Of a stretch of 64,000 nucleotides of DNA, positions 27,670 to 41,057 are shown one piece after another (the first letter of the stretch is position 1; the number at the start of each line of letters is the position of its first letter). Under the pieces are notes generated by a model. It did no database searches. It saw only the letters and a program-made list of their open reading frames with translations, and had not been told where the DNA came from. The stretch comes from Pseudomonas sp. B21-023 (GTDB lineage: Bacteria; Pseudomonadota; Gammaproteobacteria; Pseudomonadales; Pseudomonadaceae), in the NCBI RefSeq assembly GCF_024749165.1, contig NZ_CP087190.1:372001-436000 (forward strand). Direction: 5' to 3'. A program made the translations under genes and the position numbers.

Positions 27670-27953
27670 CTGTCCCAGACTGCCGGCCACAAGCCCTTTC
27701 TTGCAGTCCTGGCTGAAACGCTTCAGACTCCAGTCAAGCCGCTATCACGGTGAACGACTTAAAAACATTCAAAATTGCGACATAAATTTTCAATGGTGAG
27801 ACATGAAAATTTGTGGGCGTCGCTGTCGCTGTGCAACAATGGTTTTCCATGGCCACCGCAAAAAAGCTGGCGTTTGATCGGCGTGGATGGTAAGTGGTTG
27901 TTAAAAAAGAGATTTGCCTCCGGTTGAGAGGTAAACCTGGTGAGAAAGTGTCT
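27670..27953 (+). other. gltB upstream region
   Basis: About 280 bp without a gene, AT-rich in its second half (aaaacattcaaaattgcgac and onwards). It should carry the gltBD promoter and leader. I see no perfect -35/-10 pair and no clear operator. A poor candidate is TTGCGA at about 27773 with weak AT-rich hexamers downstream. Confidence 0.4.
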
Positions 27954-30900
27954 ATGAAAACAGGTCTGTACCATCCCGAAGAATTCAAGGACAACTGTGG
28001 TTTCGGCCTGATCGCCCATATGACGGGCGAGCCGAGTCACCACCTTCTGCAAACCGCCATGCAGGCGCTGACCTGCATGACCCACCGCGGCGGCATCAAC
28101 GCCGACGGCAAGACCGGCGACGGTTGCGGTCTGCTCATGCAGAAGCCCGATCAATTCCTGCGCGCCGTGGCACAGGAGCACTTCGCCGTCGAGCTGCCCA
28201 GGCAGTACGCCGTCGGCATGGTGTTCTTCAACCAGGACCCGGTCAAAGCCGAAGCCGCCCGCGCCAACATGGATCGCGAGATCGTCAACGCCGGCCTCAA
28301 GCTGGTGGGTTGGCGCAAGGTGCCGATCGATACCAGCGTCCTTGGCCGCCTGGCCCTGGAGCGCCTGCCGCAGATCGAACAGGTGTTCATCGGCGGCGAA
28401 GGCCTGAGCGATCAGGAATTCGCCATCAAGCTGTTCAGTGCCCGTCGCCGTTCGTCCGTGGCCAACGCCCACGACGCCGACCACTACATCTGCAGCTTCT
28501 CGCACAAGACCATCATCTACAAAGGCCTGATGATGCCGCGCGATCTCGCGGCGTTCTATCCGGACCTCGGTGACGAGCGCCTGCAGACCGCAATCTGCGT
28601 GTTCCACCAGCGCTTCTCCACCAACACCCTGCCGAAGTGGCCGCTGGCGCAGCCCTTCCGCTTCCTCGCCCACAACGGCGAGATCAACACCATCACCGGC
28701 AACCGCAACTGGGCCATGGCCCGTCGCACCAAGTTCGCCAACGACCTGATCCCCGACCTCGAAGAGCTCGGTCCGCTGGTCAACCGCGTCGGTTCCGACT
28801 CATCCAGCATGGACAATATGCTCGAGCTGATGGTCACTGGCGGCATCGACTTGTTCCGCGGCGTGCGCATGCTGGTACCGCCAGCCTGGCAGAACGTCGA
28901 GACCATGGACGCCGACCTGCGCGCCTTCTACGAATACAACTCCATGCACATGGAACCGTGGGATGGCCCGGCCGGTATCGTCATGACCGAAGGCCGCCAC
29001 GCGGTGTGCCTGCTCGACCGCAACGGCCTGCGCCCGGCGCGTTGGGTCACCACCACCAACGGCTATATCACCATCGCGTCGGAGATCGGCGTATGGGGTT
29101 ACCAGCCTGAAGATGTCGTCGCCAAGGGCCGTGTCGGCCCAGGCCAGATCCTTGCCGTCGATACCGAGACCGGCCAGATCCTCGACACCGACGCCATCGA
29201 CAACCGCCTGAAGTCGCGCCATCCGTACAAGCGCTGGTTGCGCCAGCACGCCACGCGCATCCAGGCGACCCTGAGCGACGACCAGGGCGTGGCCAGCTAC
29301 GACGCTGACCAGCTCAAGCAGTACATGAAGATGTTCCAGGTCACCTTCGAGGAGCGTGACCAAGTCCTGCGCCCGCTCGGCGAGCAGGGCCAGGAAGCGG
29401 TCGGCTCGATGGGTGACGACACGCCGATGGCCGTGCTGTCCCAGCGCGTGCGTTCGCCGTACGATTTCTTCCGTCAGCAGTTCGCCCAGGTGACCAACCC
29501 GCCGATCGACCCGCTGCGCGAAGCGATCGTCATGTCCCTGGAAATCTGCCTGGGCGCCGAGCGCAACATCTTCCAGGAGTCCCCCGAGCACGCCTCGCGG
29601 GTGATCCTCAGCTCGCCGGTCATCTCGCCCGCCAAGTGGCGTTCGCTGATGAACCTGGAGCGCGAAGGTTTCGACCGCCAGCTGATCGACCTCAACTATG
29701 AGGAAAGCCTCGGCCTTGAAGCGGCCATCCGCAATATCGCCGACCAGGCCGAAGAAGCAGTGCGCGGCGGCAAGACCCAGCTGGTGCTCAGCGACCGCTA
29801 CATTGCCCCGGGCAAACTGCCGGTACACGCCTCGCTGGCCGTAGGCGCAGTACACCATCGCCTGACCGAACAAGGGCTGCGTTGCGACAGCAACATCCTG
29901 GTCGAGACCGCCACTGCTCGCGACCCGCACCACTTCGCCGTGCTGCTGGGCTTCGGTGCCTCGGCTGTCTATCCGTACCTGGCCTACGAAGTACTGGCCG
30001 ACCTGATCCGCACCGGCGAAGTGCTGGGTGATCTGGACGAAGTGTTCAAGTACTACCGCAAAGGCATCTCCAAGGGTCTGCTGAAGATCCTGTCGAAGAT
30101 GGGCATCTCCACCATCACTTCGTACCGTGGTGCCCAGCTGTTTGAAGCCATCGGCCTGTCCGAGGAAGTGGTTGGCCTGAGCTTCAAGGGCGTGTCGAGC
30201 CGCATCAAGGGGGCGCGTTTCGAAGACCTGGAGAGCGACCAGAAGCTGCTCGCCGCCGAAGCCTGGAGCGCGCGCAGGCCGATCCAGCAAGGTGGGCTGC
30301 TCAAGTTCGTCCATGGTGGCGAATACCATGCCTACAACCCGGACGTGGTCAACACCCTGCAGGCCGCCGTGCAACAGGGCGACTACGCCAAGTTCAAGGA
30401 ATACACCACGTTGGTCGACCAGCGTCCGGTGTCGATGATCCGCGACCTGCTGAAAGTGAAAGTGGCCGACCAGGCCCTGCCGTTGGATGAAATCGAGCCG
30501 CTGGACGCGATCCTCAAGCGCTTCGACTCCGCCGGCATCTCGCTGGGTGCGCTGTCGCCAGAGGCGCACGAAGCCCTGGCTGAGGCGATGAACCGCCTGG
30601 GGGCGCGCTCCAACTCCGGTGAGGGCGGTGAAGACCCGGCCCGCTACGGCACCATCAAAAGCTCGAAGATCAAGCAGGTGGCCACCGGCCGCTTTGGCGT
30701 GACCCCGGAATACCTGGTCAACGCCGAAGTGCTGCAGATCAAGGTCGCCCAGGGCGCCAAACCCGGCGAGGGCGGCCAGCTGCCAGGTGGCAAGGTCAAC
30801 GGCCTGATTGCCAGGCTTCGCTACGCGGTACCGGGCGTGACCCTGATCTCGCCACCGCCGCACCACGACATCTATTCGATCGAAGACTTGGCCCAGCTGA

Positions 30901-32399
30901 TCTACGATCTCAAGCAGGTGAACCCACAGGCCCTGGTTTCGGTCAAGCTGGTCGCCGAGGCCGGCGTAGGTACCATTGCCGCCGGCGTGGCCAAGGCCTA
31001 TGCCGACCTGATCACCATTTCCGGCTACGACGGCGGCACCGGCGCTTCGCCGCTGACCTCGATCAAGTACGCCGGCGCCCCGTGGGAACTGGGCCTGGCT
31101 GAAACCCACCAGACCCTGCGCGGCAACGACCTGCGCGGCAAGGTGCGGGTGCAGACCGACGGCGGCCTGAAAACCGGCCTCGACGTGATCAAGGCCGCGA
31201 TCCTCGGTGCCGAGAGCTTCGGCTTCGGCACCGCGCCGATGATCGCCCTGGGCTGCAAGTACCTGCGCATCTGCCACCTGAACAACTGCGCCACCGGCGT
31301 GGCCACCCAGAACGACAAACTGCGCAAGGACCACTACATCGGCACCGTCGACATGGTGATCAACTTCTTCACCTTCGTCGCCGAAGAGACCCGCGAGTGG
31401 CTGGCCAAGCTGGGCGTGCGCAGCCTGGGCGAGCTGATCGGCCGTACCGACTTGCTCGATGTGCTGCCGGGCGACACCGAGCGCCAGGGCCACCTCGACC
31501 TGTCACCGCTGCTGGGCAGCTCGCACATCCCGGCCGACAAGCCGCAGTTCTGCCAAGTGGACAAGAACCCGCCGTTCGACCAGGGCGAACTGGCCGAGAA
31601 GATGGTCGCCATGGCCCTGCCGGCGATCCGCGACATGGCTGGTGGCGAATTCGCCATGGACATCTGCAACTGCGACCGTTCCATCGGTGCGCGCATCTCT
31701 GGCGAAATCGCCAGGCTGCACGGCAACCAGGGCATGGCCGCGGCGCCGATCACCTTCCGCTTCAAGGGCACCGCGGGCCAGAGCTTCGGCGTGTGGAACG
31801 CCGGCGGTTTGAACCTGCACCTGGAAGGCGACGCCAACGACTACGTCGGCAAGGGCATGACCGGGGGCAAGGTGACCATCGTGCCACCGGCCGGCAGCCC
31901 GTTCGAAACCCAGCACAGCGCAATCGTCGGCAACACCTGCCTGTATGGCGCCACCGGCGGCAAGCTGTTCGCCGCAGGCACCGCGGGCGAGCGCTTCGCT
32001 GTACGTAACTCCGGCGCCCACGCTGTGGTCGAGGGCACCGGCGATCACTGCTGTGAATACATGACCGGTGGCTTTGTCTGCGTCCTGGGCAAGACCGGTT
32101 ACAACTTCGGTTCTGGCATGACTGGCGGTTTCGCCTACGTGCTCGACATGGACAACAGCTTCTTCGACAAACTCAACCACGAGCTGGTGGAAATCCAGCG
32201 TATCAGTGGTGAGGCGATGGAAGCCTACCGCAGCCACCTGGCACGGGTCCTGGGCGAGTACGTGGAAGAGACCGGCAGCGAGTGGGGGCGTGAGCTCTCG
32301 GAGAACCTGGACGACTATGTGCGGCGCTTCTGGCTGGTCAAGCCGAAGGCGGCCAACCTCAAGCACCTGTTGTCCAGCACCCGTGCCAACCCGCAGTAA
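27954..32399 (+). CDS. gltB: Glutamate synthase (NADPH) large subunit
   Basis: Alpha subunit of GOGAT: glutamine amidotransferase, ammonia tunnel and glutamate-forming site. 1481 residues from the ATG at 27954. A 14-residue propeptide ([14 protein letters not shown]) precedes Cys15, which becomes the N-terminal nucleophile. The class II amidotransferase domain continues with [18 protein letters not shown]. The central and FMN domains follow; the [3Fe-4S] cysteines are in [15 protein letters not shown]. The C-terminal beta-helix carries repeated G-x-x-G-G motifs. It works with GltD just downstream, and the pair makes glutamate from glutamine and 2-oxoglutarate. Confidence 0.98.
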   Translation: MKTGLYHPEEFKDNCGFGLIAHMTGEPSHHLLQTAMQALTCMTHRGGINADGKTGDGCGLLMQKPDQFLRAVAQEHFAVELPRQYAVGMVFFNQDPVKAEAARANMDREIVNAGLKLVGWRKVPIDTSVLGRLALERLPQIEQVFIGGEGLSDQEFAIKLFSARRRSSVANAHDADHYICSFSHKTIIYKGLMMPRDLAAFYPDLGDERLQTAICVFHQRFSTNTLPKWPLAQPFRFLAHNGEINTITGNRNWAMARRTKFANDLIPDLEELGPLVNRVGSDSSSMDNMLELMVTGGIDLFRGVRMLVPPAWQNVETMDADLRAFYEYNSMHMEPWDGPAGIVMTEGRHAVCLLDRNGLRPARWVTTTNGYITIASEIGVWGYQPEDVVAKGRVGPGQILAVDTETGQILDTDAIDNRLKSRHPYKRWLRQHATRIQATLSDDQGVASYDADQLKQYMKMFQVTFEERDQVLRPLGEQGQEAVGSMGDDTPMAVLSQRVRSPYDFFRQQFAQVTNPPIDPLREAIVMSLEICLGAERNIFQESPEHASRVILSSPVISPAKWRSLMNLEREGFDRQLIDLNYEESLGLEAAIRNIADQAEEAVRGGKTQLVLSDRYIAPGKLPVHASLAVGAVHHRLTEQGLRCDSNILVETATARDPHHFAVLLGFGASAVYPYLAYEVLADLIRTGEVLGDLDEVFKYYRKGISKGLLKILSKMGISTITSYRGAQLFEAIGLSEEVVGLSFKGVSSRIKGARFEDLESDQKLLAAEAWSARRPIQQGGLLKFVHGGEYHAYNPDVVNTLQAAVQQGDYAKFKEYTTLVDQRPVSMIRDLLKVKVADQALPLDEIEPLDAILKRFDSAGISLGALSPEAHEALAEAMNRLGARSNSGEGGEDPARYGTIKSSKIKQVATGRFGVTPEYLVNAEVLQIKVAQGAKPGEGGQLPGGKVNGLIARLRYAVPGVTLISPPPHHDIYSIEDLAQLIYDLKQVNPQALVSVKLVAEAGVGTIAAGVAKAYADLITISGYDGGTGASPLTSIKYAGAPWELGLAETHQTLRGNDLRGKVRVQTDGGLKTGLDVIKAAILGAESFGFGTAPMIALGCKYLRICHLNNCATGVATQNDKLRKDHYIGTVDMVINFFTFVAEETREWLAKLGVRSLGELIGRTDLLDVLPGDTERQGHLDLSPLLGSSHIPADKPQFCQVDKNPPFDQGELAEKMVAMALPAIRDMAGGEFAMDICNCDRSIGARISGEIARLHGNQGMAAAPITFRFKGTAGQSFGVWNAGGLNLHLEGDANDYVGKGMTGGKVTIVPPAGSPFETQHSAIVGNTCLYGATGGKLFAAGTAGERFAVRNSGAHAVVEGTGDHCCEYMTGGFVCVLGKTGYNFGSGMTGGFAYVLDMDNSFFDKLNHELVEIQRISGEAMEAYRSHLARVLGEYVEETGSEWGRELSENLDDYVRRFWLVKPKAANLKHLLSSTRANPQ

Positions 32400-33925
<1,526 letters not shown>

Positions 33926-33938
33926 TGTTGCCTGAACC

Positions 33939-34015
33939 GGCCTCATCGCCGGCAAGCCGGCTCCCACAAAGGCAGTGCCTTACCCTGTGGGAGCCGGCTT
34001 GCCGGCGATGAGGCC
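33939..34015. repeat. Inverted pair of P. putida-type REP sequences
   Basis: Two 30-bp copies (ggcctcatcgccggcaagcc... and its exact reverse complement) are separated by 17 bp, forming a perfect BIME-like palindrome downstream of gltD. REP pairs of this type can stabilise upstream mRNA, block supercoiling or bind gyrase, and are spread by REP-associated tyrosine transposases elsewhere in the genome. Confidence 0.9.
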
Positions 34016-34039
34016 ATCAGATGCAACCCCAGGACCTCG

Positions 34040-34053
34040 TTTTGTATACAAAA
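34040..34053. promoter_or_regulatory. Perfect 14-bp palindrome ttttgtatacaaaa upstream of hemE
   Basis: It lies 103 bp before the hemE start. The core TTGTATACAA is the operator form used by several GntR-family repressors. It may control hemE or be part of its promoter region. No such regulator gene is adjacent. Confidence 0.4.
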
Positions 34054-34155
34054 ATGCTTGATCCATGGCACCTGATAGACAAAACGCATGGCCATGGCCG
34101 TGCCTTTTGCGTCCGCGTCTGAGAAAATGCCCGCACTTTTTTTCCGGATGCCGAC

Positions 34156-35220
34156 ATGACTGCCCTGAAGAACGATCGTTTCCTGCGTGCACTGCTCAAG
34201 CAACCCGTAGATGTCACCCCGGTATGGATGATGCGCCAGGCCGGCCGCTACCTCCCGGAGTATCGCGCCAGCCGCGCCAAGGCCGGTGACTTCATGAGCC
34301 TGTGCATGAACCCGCAGTTCGCCTGCGAGGTCACCCTGCAGCCGCTGGACCGCTACCCGCTGGACGCGGCGATCCTGTTCTCGGACATCCTCACCATCCC
34401 CGACGCCATGGGCCAGGGCCTGTACTTCGAGACCGGCGAAGGCCCGCGCTTCAAGAAAGTCATCAGCAGCCTGGCCGACATCGAAGCGTTGCCGATCCCC
34501 GACCCGCAGCAGGACCTGGGCTACGTGATGGACGCGGTCAGCACCATCCGCCGCGAGCTCAACGGTCGCGTCCCGCTGATCGGCTTCTCCGGCAGCCCGT
34601 GGACCCTCGCCACCTACATGGTGGAAGGTGGTTCGTCCAAGGACTTCCGCAAGATCAAGGCCATGGCCTATGACAACCCGCAGGCCCTGCACCTGCTGCT
34701 GGACAAGCTGGCGCAGTCGGTCACCAGCTACCTCAACGGGCAGATCCAGGCGGGCGCCCAGGCGGTGCAGATCTTCGATACCTGGGGTGGCAACCTGTCG
34801 GCGGCGGCCTACCAGGAATTCTCCCTGGCCTACATGCGCAAGATCGTCAGCGGCCTGATCCGCGAGCACGAAGGGCGCAAGGTGCCCGTGATCCTGTTCA
34901 CCAAGAACGGCGGCCTGTGGCTGGAAAGCATCGCCGATGCAGGTGCTGACGCGCTGGGCCTGGACTGGACCTGCGAGATCGGCGATGCCCGCCGCCGCGT
35001 CGGGGACAAGGTTGCGTTGCAGGGCAACATGGACCCGACCGTGCTGTACGCCAACCCCGAGGCGATTCGCAAGGAAGTGGCGCGCATCCTGGCCAGCTAC
35101 GGCAAGGGCAGCGGCCACGTGTTCAACCTGGGCCATGGCATCACCCCGGAAGTCGACCCGGAGCACGCCGGCGTATTCATCAACGCCGTGCATGAGCTTT
35201 CGGCGCAGTACCACCAGTAA
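34156..35220 (+). CDS. hemE: Uroporphyrinogen decarboxylase
   Basis: Decarboxylates the four acetates of uroporphyrinogen III to give coproporphyrinogen III in heme synthesis. 354 residues. The family signatures [16 protein letters not shown] (N-terminal) and [18 protein letters not shown] are intact. Catalytic Asp is in [14 protein letters not shown], and the C-terminal His is in [15 protein letters not shown]. Single gene with its own terminator 15 bp downstream. Confidence 0.98.
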   Translation: MTALKNDRFLRALLKQPVDVTPVWMMRQAGRYLPEYRASRAKAGDFMSLCMNPQFACEVTLQPLDRYPLDAAILFSDILTIPDAMGQGLYFETGEGPRFKKVISSLADIEALPIPDPQQDLGYVMDAVSTIRRELNGRVPLIGFSGSPWTLATYMVEGGSSKDFRKIKAMAYDNPQALHLLLDKLAQSVTSYLNGQIQAGAQAVQIFDTWGGNLSAAAYQEFSLAYMRKIVSGLIREHEGRKVPVILFTKNGGLWLESIADAGADALGLDWTCEIGDARRRVGDKVALQGNMDPTVLYANPEAIRKEVARILASYGKGSGHVFNLGHGITPEVDPEHAGVFINAVHELSAQYHQ

Positions 35221-35234
35221 CCGGTGTGCAACGC

Positions 35235-35264
35235 AAAAAGCCCGGCGAAGTGCCGGGCTTTTTG
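35235..35264 (+). terminator. hemE terminator
   Basis: Stem aaaagcccggc-gaagt-gccgggctttt followed by more T. Confidence 0.88.
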
Positions 35265-35335
35265 TTGTATTAAGTTTAAATTCAGCGATCATCGGTAATC
35301 TGGGGCCATCAAAACGCAAACAGGACCCGATCATC

Positions 35336-35683
35336 ATGAAAGCCCGTTACCTGCCCCTGATTCTCGCCCCACTGTTCAGCACCGCCGCCCTGGCCGCCGG
35401 CTACACAGGCCCCGGTGCCCAGTCCGTGACCACGGTGGCTGCCGCCAACGATGCCGCCGACGACACCCCGGTGGTACTGCAAGGCTACGTGACCAAGAAG
35501 ATCAACAACGACGACAAGTACGAGTTCAAGGACAACACCGGCACCATCACCGTCGAGATCGACGACGAAGACCTGCCAGCGACGCCGTTCAACGACAAGA
35601 CCAAGGTCAAGCTGACCGGCGAGGTGGAAAAGCACCTGATGAGCCGTGAGGTGGATGTGGATATCGTCGAGATCATCAACTGA
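35336..35683 (+). CDS. Periplasmic OB-fold (BOF/YgiW-type) stress protein
   Basis: 115 residues. A clean signal peptide (MKARYLPLILAPLFSTAALA) ends at an AAG-type cleavage site. The mature part is a BOF/NirD-type OB fold: VVLQGYVTKKINNDDKYEFK, DNTGTITVEIDDEDL, then KVKLTGEVEKHLMSREVDVD. E. coli YgiW/YdeI proteins of this family affect stress tolerance to acid, peroxide or cationic peptides, and the ligand is unknown. I chose the ATG at 35336; it lies 116 bp after hemE, beyond the terminator, and so probably has its own promoter. The 3' side runs into a REP pair. Confidence 0.85.
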   Translation: MKARYLPLILAPLFSTAALAAGYTGPGAQSVTTVAAANDAADDTPVVLQGYVTKKINNDDKYEFKDNTGTITVEIDDEDLPATPFNDKTKVKLTGEVEKHLMSREVDVDIVEIIN

Positions 35684-35690
35684 TCCAAGG

Positions 35691-35750
35691 ACCTCATCGC
35701 CGGCAAGCCGGCTCCCAAAAGGTTGTGGGAGCCGGCTTGTCGTGGCGACG
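35691..35750. repeat. Inverted REP pair
   Basis: cctcatcgccggcaagccgg and tgtgggagccggcttgtcg in opposite orientation, 10 bp after the OB-fold gene. The right copy is partly degenerate. A further hairpin gggctgcaaagcagccc follows at 35764-35780, at the 3' end of the MFS gene. Confidence 0.8.
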
Positions 35751-35783
35751 AACCGCGGCGATTGGGCTGCAAAGCAGCCCCAC

Positions 35784-37025
35784 TCAGGCAGTCTTCGGCG
35801 CCAACCTGCTCAAATGCAACGCCACCAGCAACGCCACCGCCAACAGGCTGCCGATGAACAGCCCGATACCGTTCCAGCCCCACTGGTGCCAGAACACCCC
35901 GCCCGCCGTCCCGGCGACACTCGACCCCGCGTAATAGCTGAACAGGTACAGCGAAGAAGCTTGCCCCTTGGCCCTCAGCGCCCGGCGGCCGATCCAGCTG
36001 CTGGCCACCGAATGCGCGCCAAAGAAGCCGAAGGTGAACACCAGCATGCCGAGAATGATCATGGCCAGCGGGTTGGCCAATGTCATGAGCAGGCCGCCGG
36101 CCATGACCACGATACTGGCCCAGAACACCTTGCGCCGCCCGAGCTTGTCGGCCAGCGCGCCGACCTGCGCAGAGCTGTAGATCCCCGACAGGTACACCAC
36201 CGACAGCAGGCCGACCAGCGCCTGGTTCATATGGTAGGGGCCGGCGAGCAAGCGATAGCCAATGTAGTTGAACAAGGTGACGAAGGCGCCCATCAGCAGG
36301 AAGGCCTCGAGGAACAGCCAGGGTAGCCCGGCATCCTTGAAGTGCATGACGAAACCGTCCAGCAGGCTGCGGGGTTTCAATGATTGAGCCCGGAAGTTGC
36401 GCGATTCGGGCAGCACCTTCCAGAACACCACGGCCGCCACAAGGGCCAGGCCGCCGATCACCAGCATCGCCGTGTGCCAGCTGACGAAGTCGATCAGTAC
36501 GCCGGTGATCAGCCGCCCGCTCATGCCGCCGATGGCATTGCCGCCGATATACAGCCCCATGGCCAGGCCAATGTGCTGCGGGTGGATCTCTTCGCTCAGG
36601 TAGGTCATCGCCACCGCGGCCAGGCCGCTCAGTGCCAGGCCCACCAGCGCGCGGCTGGCCAGCACCAGCTCCCAGCTTGGCATCACCGCGCTGGCCAGGG
36701 TCGCCAAAGCCGCGCACAGCAAGGCGAAGACCATCACCGGCTTGCGGCCGATACGGTCGGAAATGGGGCCGGTGATCAGCAGGCCGATGGCGAGCATGGC
36801 GGTGGACACCGACAGCACCAGGCTGCTCTGCGCGGCGTTGATGGCGAACTCCTGCGACAGCAGCGGCATCATGGGCTGCACGCAGTACAGCAGGGCGAAG
36901 GTGGCAAAGCCGCCGCTGAACAGCGCCAGCACGGTCTTCATGAAGGCGGGTGTGCCTTTCTCGATCCAGATGTCGTTGACGACAGGGTCGGGCTCGATGG
37001 GCAGGGGGGCGACGGCGGATCTCAC
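35784..37025 (-). CDS. MFS transporter (YnfM-like)
   Basis: 413 residues, about 12 membrane helices. The MFS loop motif between TM2 and TM3 is GPISDRIGRKPVMVFALLC, repeated after TM8 as ALADKLGRRKVFWAS. The closest family I recognise is the YnfM/arabinose-efflux group of drug or metabolite exporters, substrate unknown. I chose GTG at 37025 (VRSAVAPLPIEPD) with GAGG upstream, because the longer frame to 37088 would run through the divergent promoter region. It is divergent from a LysR gene, the usual arrangement for a transporter controlled by its neighbour. Confidence 0.85.
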   Translation of the reverse strand: MRSAVAPLPIEPDPVVNDIWIEKGTPAFMKTVLALFSGGFATFALLYCVQPMMPLLSQEFAINAAQSSLVLSVSTAMLAIGLLITGPISDRIGRKPVMVFALLCAALATLASAVMPSWELVLASRALVGLALSGLAAVAMTYLSEEIHPQHIGLAMGLYIGGNAIGGMSGRLITGVLIDFVSWHTAMLVIGGLALVAAVVFWKVLPESRNFRAQSLKPRSLLDGFVMHFKDAGLPWLFLEAFLLMGAFVTLFNYIGYRLLAGPYHMNQALVGLLSVVYLSGIYSSAQVGALADKLGRRKVFWASIVVMAGGLLMTLANPLAMIILGMLVFTFGFFGAHSVASSWIGRRALRAKGQASSLYLFSYYAGSSVAGTAGGVFWHQWGWNGIGLFIGSLLAVALLVALHLSRLAPKTA

Positions 37026-37097
37026 AGGAGCGGTACCTCGGGGCGTTGCGATGGAAAAATCATATAGCTGGCTAATGATTAGATCCAATATATTGTT

Positions 37098-37127
37098 CGA
37101 CCTGTTTAAGACGTTTAACGACCTGTT
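37098..37127. promoter_or_regulatory. Direct repeat in the MFS-lysR intergenic region
   Basis: cgacctgtt at 37098-37106 and again at 37119-37127, a 21-bp period (two helical turns), just before the lysR start. A palindrome caatatattg lies at 37086-37095. These are candidates for the LysR protein's own sites or for the two promoters. Confidence 0.35.
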
Positions 37128-37138
37128 CGGAGCCGACC

Positions 37139-38044
37139 ATGGAGCTGCGTCACCTGCGTTATTTCATCGCTGTGGCCGAAGAGCTGCACTTCGGCCGCGC
37201 CGCCCAGCAACTGGGCATCTCGCAACCGCCGCTGAGCCAGCAGATCCAGGCCCTGGAACAGGAGCTGGGCGCACGACTGTTCGAGCGCACCAACCGTCGG
37301 GTCGAGCTCAGCGAGGCCGGGCGGTTGTTCCTCGAAGAGGCCCGGCAAGTCCTGGCCCAGGTGGAAAAGGCCGCCGACGTGGCCCGGCGTGCGCAATTGG
37401 GCGAGTTGGGCGAGATGAAGATCGGCTTCACCTCGTCGGCGCCTTTCACCTCGCGGATTCCCAAGGCTATTCACGCCTTTCGCCAGCGTTTTCCATCGGT
37501 GCATCTGAATCTGGAAGAAATGAGCAGCCGTGAAGTGGTGGAGGCGGTGTTCGACGAGTCCATCGAGGTGGGCCTGATGCGGCCGATGCCTCTGCCGGAC
37601 GGGATCGTTTGTACCGAACTGTTCCGCGAACCCCTGGTGGCCGTGCTCAACGCATCGCACCCGCTGGCCAGCGGCAGCGAGCAGGGGCTGTACATGCAGG
37701 CCCTGGCCCACGAGCCCTTCGTGTTCTTTCCGCGCAGCTATGGCAGCGGCTTGCATGCCCAATTGCTGAGCCTGGCGCGCCAGGCGGGTTTCAGCCCACA
37801 TTTTGCCCAGGAGGCCGGGGAGGCGATGACTATCATCGGCCTGGTCTCGGCGGGGCTGGGTGTGTCAGTGCTGCCAGCGTCGTTCCAGCGCATGCGCATC
37901 GAGGGTGTGGTGTATCGCACACTGCTCGACGAGCAGGCCATGACCGCCGTGTGGCTGGTGCGCCGCGAAGCGTCTGGCTCGGCCATGGCCAATGCCTTCG
38001 TCGCGTTGCTGGCCGGGCTTGAGCAGCCCGAAGGTGCTGGCTAA
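37139..38044 (+). CDS. LysR-family transcriptional regulator
   Basis: 301 residues. The N-terminal winged helix is typical: [40 protein letters not shown], then [19 protein letters not shown]. The effector-binding domain starts at about residue 90 ([20 protein letters not shown]). It is divergent from the MFS gene and likely regulates it, with an aromatic or similar small-molecule inducer that cannot be named from sequence. The ATG has CGGAG upstream. Confidence 0.92.
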   Translation: MELRHLRYFIAVAEELHFGRAAQQLGISQPPLSQQIQALEQELGARLFERTNRRVELSEAGRLFLEEARQVLAQVEKAADVARRAQLGELGEMKIGFTSSAPFTSRIPKAIHAFRQRFPSVHLNLEEMSSREVVEAVFDESIEVGLMRPMPLPDGIVCTELFREPLVAVLNASHPLASGSEQGLYMQALAHEPFVFFPRSYGSGLHAQLLSLARQAGFSPHFAQEAGEAMTIIGLVSAGLGVSVLPASFQRMRIEGVVYRTLLDEQAMTAVWLVRREASGSAMANAFVALLAGLEQPEGAG

Positions 38045-38096
38045 ACCGCCGCGCTGGCCACATACTCGGGCATTCGTTGATACACGGAGGTCTGAC

Positions 38097-38870
38097 ATGC
38101 GGCGCGTGGTGTTCAATCAGAAAGGTGGCGTGGGCAAGTCGAGCATTGCCTGCAATCTAGCGGCGGTCAGTGCCAGTGAAGGCTACCGGACCTTGCTGAT
38201 CGACCTGGATGCCCAGGCCAACTCGACCCAGTACCTCACCGGCCTGACCGGCGACGACATCCCCATGGGTATCGCCGACTTTTTCAAGCAGTCGCTGTCC
38301 AGCGGGCCGTTCGCCAAGAAGAACAAGGTCGATATCTACGAAACCCCCTTCGACAACCTCCACGTGGTGACTGCCACCCCCGAGCTGGCCGACCTGCAGC
38401 CCAAGCTCGAGGCCAAGCACAAGATCAACAAGCTGCGCAAACTGCTCGATGAGCTGGACGAGGATTACGAGCGGATCTATATCGATACCCCTCCAGCACT
38501 CAACTTTTACGCGGTTTCCGCATTGATCGCGGCAGATCGCGTGCTGATCCCCTTCGACTGCGACAGCTTCTCGCGCCAGGCCCTGTATGGCCTGCTGGCC
38601 GAGATCGATGAGCTCAAGGAAGACCACAACGACGACCTGATGGTTGAGGGTATCGTGGTCAACCAATTCCAGTCCCGCGCCAGCCTGCCCCAGCAGATGC
38701 TCGACGAACTGCTGGCCGAGGGCCTGCCGGTGCTACCGGTTTACCTCGGCAGTTCGGTGAAGATGCGTGAGTCGCACCACGCCAGCCTGCCGCTGATCCA
38801 CCTGGAGCCACGGCACAAGCTGACCCAGCAGTTCGTCGAGCTGCATGATCTGCTGGAGCGTAGCGCCTAG
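38097..38870 (+). CDS. Orphan ParA/MinD-type ATPase
   Basis: 257 residues. The deviant Walker A box at 9-16 is KGGVGKSS and is followed by [20 protein letters not shown] and Walker [32 protein letters not shown] is the second conserved block. The start is the ATG at 38097 with a CGGAGG site. No ParB or parS-like partner is adjacent, so it is not the chromosomal segregation ParA; it may position some cellular cargo. Its stop overlaps the stop of the convergent trxC by 3 bp. Confidence 0.88.
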   Translation: MRRVVFNQKGGVGKSSIACNLAAVSASEGYRTLLIDLDAQANSTQYLTGLTGDDIPMGIADFFKQSLSSGPFAKKNKVDIYETPFDNLHVVTATPELADLQPKLEAKHKINKLRKLLDELDEDYERIYIDTPPALNFYAVSALIAADRVLIPFDCDSFSRQALYGLLAEIDELKEDHNDDLMVEGIVVNQFQSRASLPQQMLDELLAEGLPVLPVYLGSSVKMRESHHASLPLIHLEPRHKLTQQFVELHDLLERSA

Positions 38871-39301
38871 ATACCTTGGCTGCGCAGCCACTCCAGCAAT
38901 GACTGGAGTGGAAACGCGCCGGCCTGGCGGGTCACTTCGCGGCCGTTCCTGAACAGGATCAGGCTGGGGATCGAGCGGATACCCAACTGGCCGGCCAGGT
39001 TGCGGTTTGCCTCGCTGTCGAGCTTGGCCAGGCGGCAGCGGCCCGACAGCTGGCGCGCGGCTTGTTCGAAGGTCGGGGCGAAGCTCTTGCACGGGCCGCA
39101 CCAGTCGGCCCAGACATCCAGCAGCAGCGGCAGGTCGCCTTTGATCTGGGCGGCGTAGTTGCCTTCGGTCAGCTCGAACGAGGTGCTCAGCAGCACGTTC
39201 TGTTTGCAGCGGCCGCATTTCGGGGTGTCGCCCAGGCGCTCGGCGGGGATGCGGTTGAGGCCGTTGCAGTAGGGGCAGGGGATTACCAGCGGATTGGACA
39301 T
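38867..39301 (-). CDS. trxC: Thioredoxin 2 (zinc-binding)
   Basis: 144 residues. An N-terminal zinc finger ([11 protein letters not shown] ... PKCGRCK) precedes a thioredoxin domain with the active site [10 protein letters not shown]. TrxC reduces protein disulfides and in E. coli is part of the OxyR peroxide response. The start is the ATG at 39301 (MSNPLVIPC). The upstream extension is not real coding. Convergent with the ParA-like gene, sharing stop codons. Confidence 0.94.
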   Translation of the reverse strand: MSNPLVIPCPYCNGLNRIPAERLGDTPKCGRCKQNVLLSTSFELTEGNYAAQIKGDLPLLLDVWADWCGPCKSFAPTFEQAARQLSGRCRLAKLDSEANRNLAGQLGIRSIPSLILFRNGREVTRQAGAFPLQSLLEWLRSQGI

Positions 39302-39363
39302 TGGGGTCTCCAGTCGAAAGATGCGTCGGCGAACCGCAGCTTCCACAGGGTTGGCGCGCTCAT

Positions 39364-39391
39364 TGTGGGAGCCGGCTTGCCGGCGATTGAG
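39364..39391. repeat. Single REP sequence
   Basis: tgtgggagccggcttgccgg and onwards, one copy only, between trxC and selO. Confidence 0.8.
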
Positions 39392-39431
39392 GGGGGAAGC
39401 CGTCGCAGAGTTTCACGCGCAGCAATGGAAA

Positions 39432-41057
<1,626 letters not shown>

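Noticed and set aside
28800-31493. 897-codon open frame on the strand opposite gltB
   Set aside because: It mirrors the gltB codons (His/Gln/Val-rich), has no ribosome-binding site or domain, and arises from GC-rich third positions. The same holds for long opposite-strand frames over argS (10737-12917), the damX-like gene (25453-27636) and mscK (42357-44402).
33939-34015. Inverted repeat as ends of an insertion sequence
   Set aside because: The unit is only 77 bp and identical in type to the other REP pairs; no transposase gene is inside or beside it.
37026-37088. Longer MFS protein starting at 37088
   Set aside because: It would cover the divergent promoter region, lacks a ribosome-binding site, and the added 21 residues are not typical of MFS N-termini.
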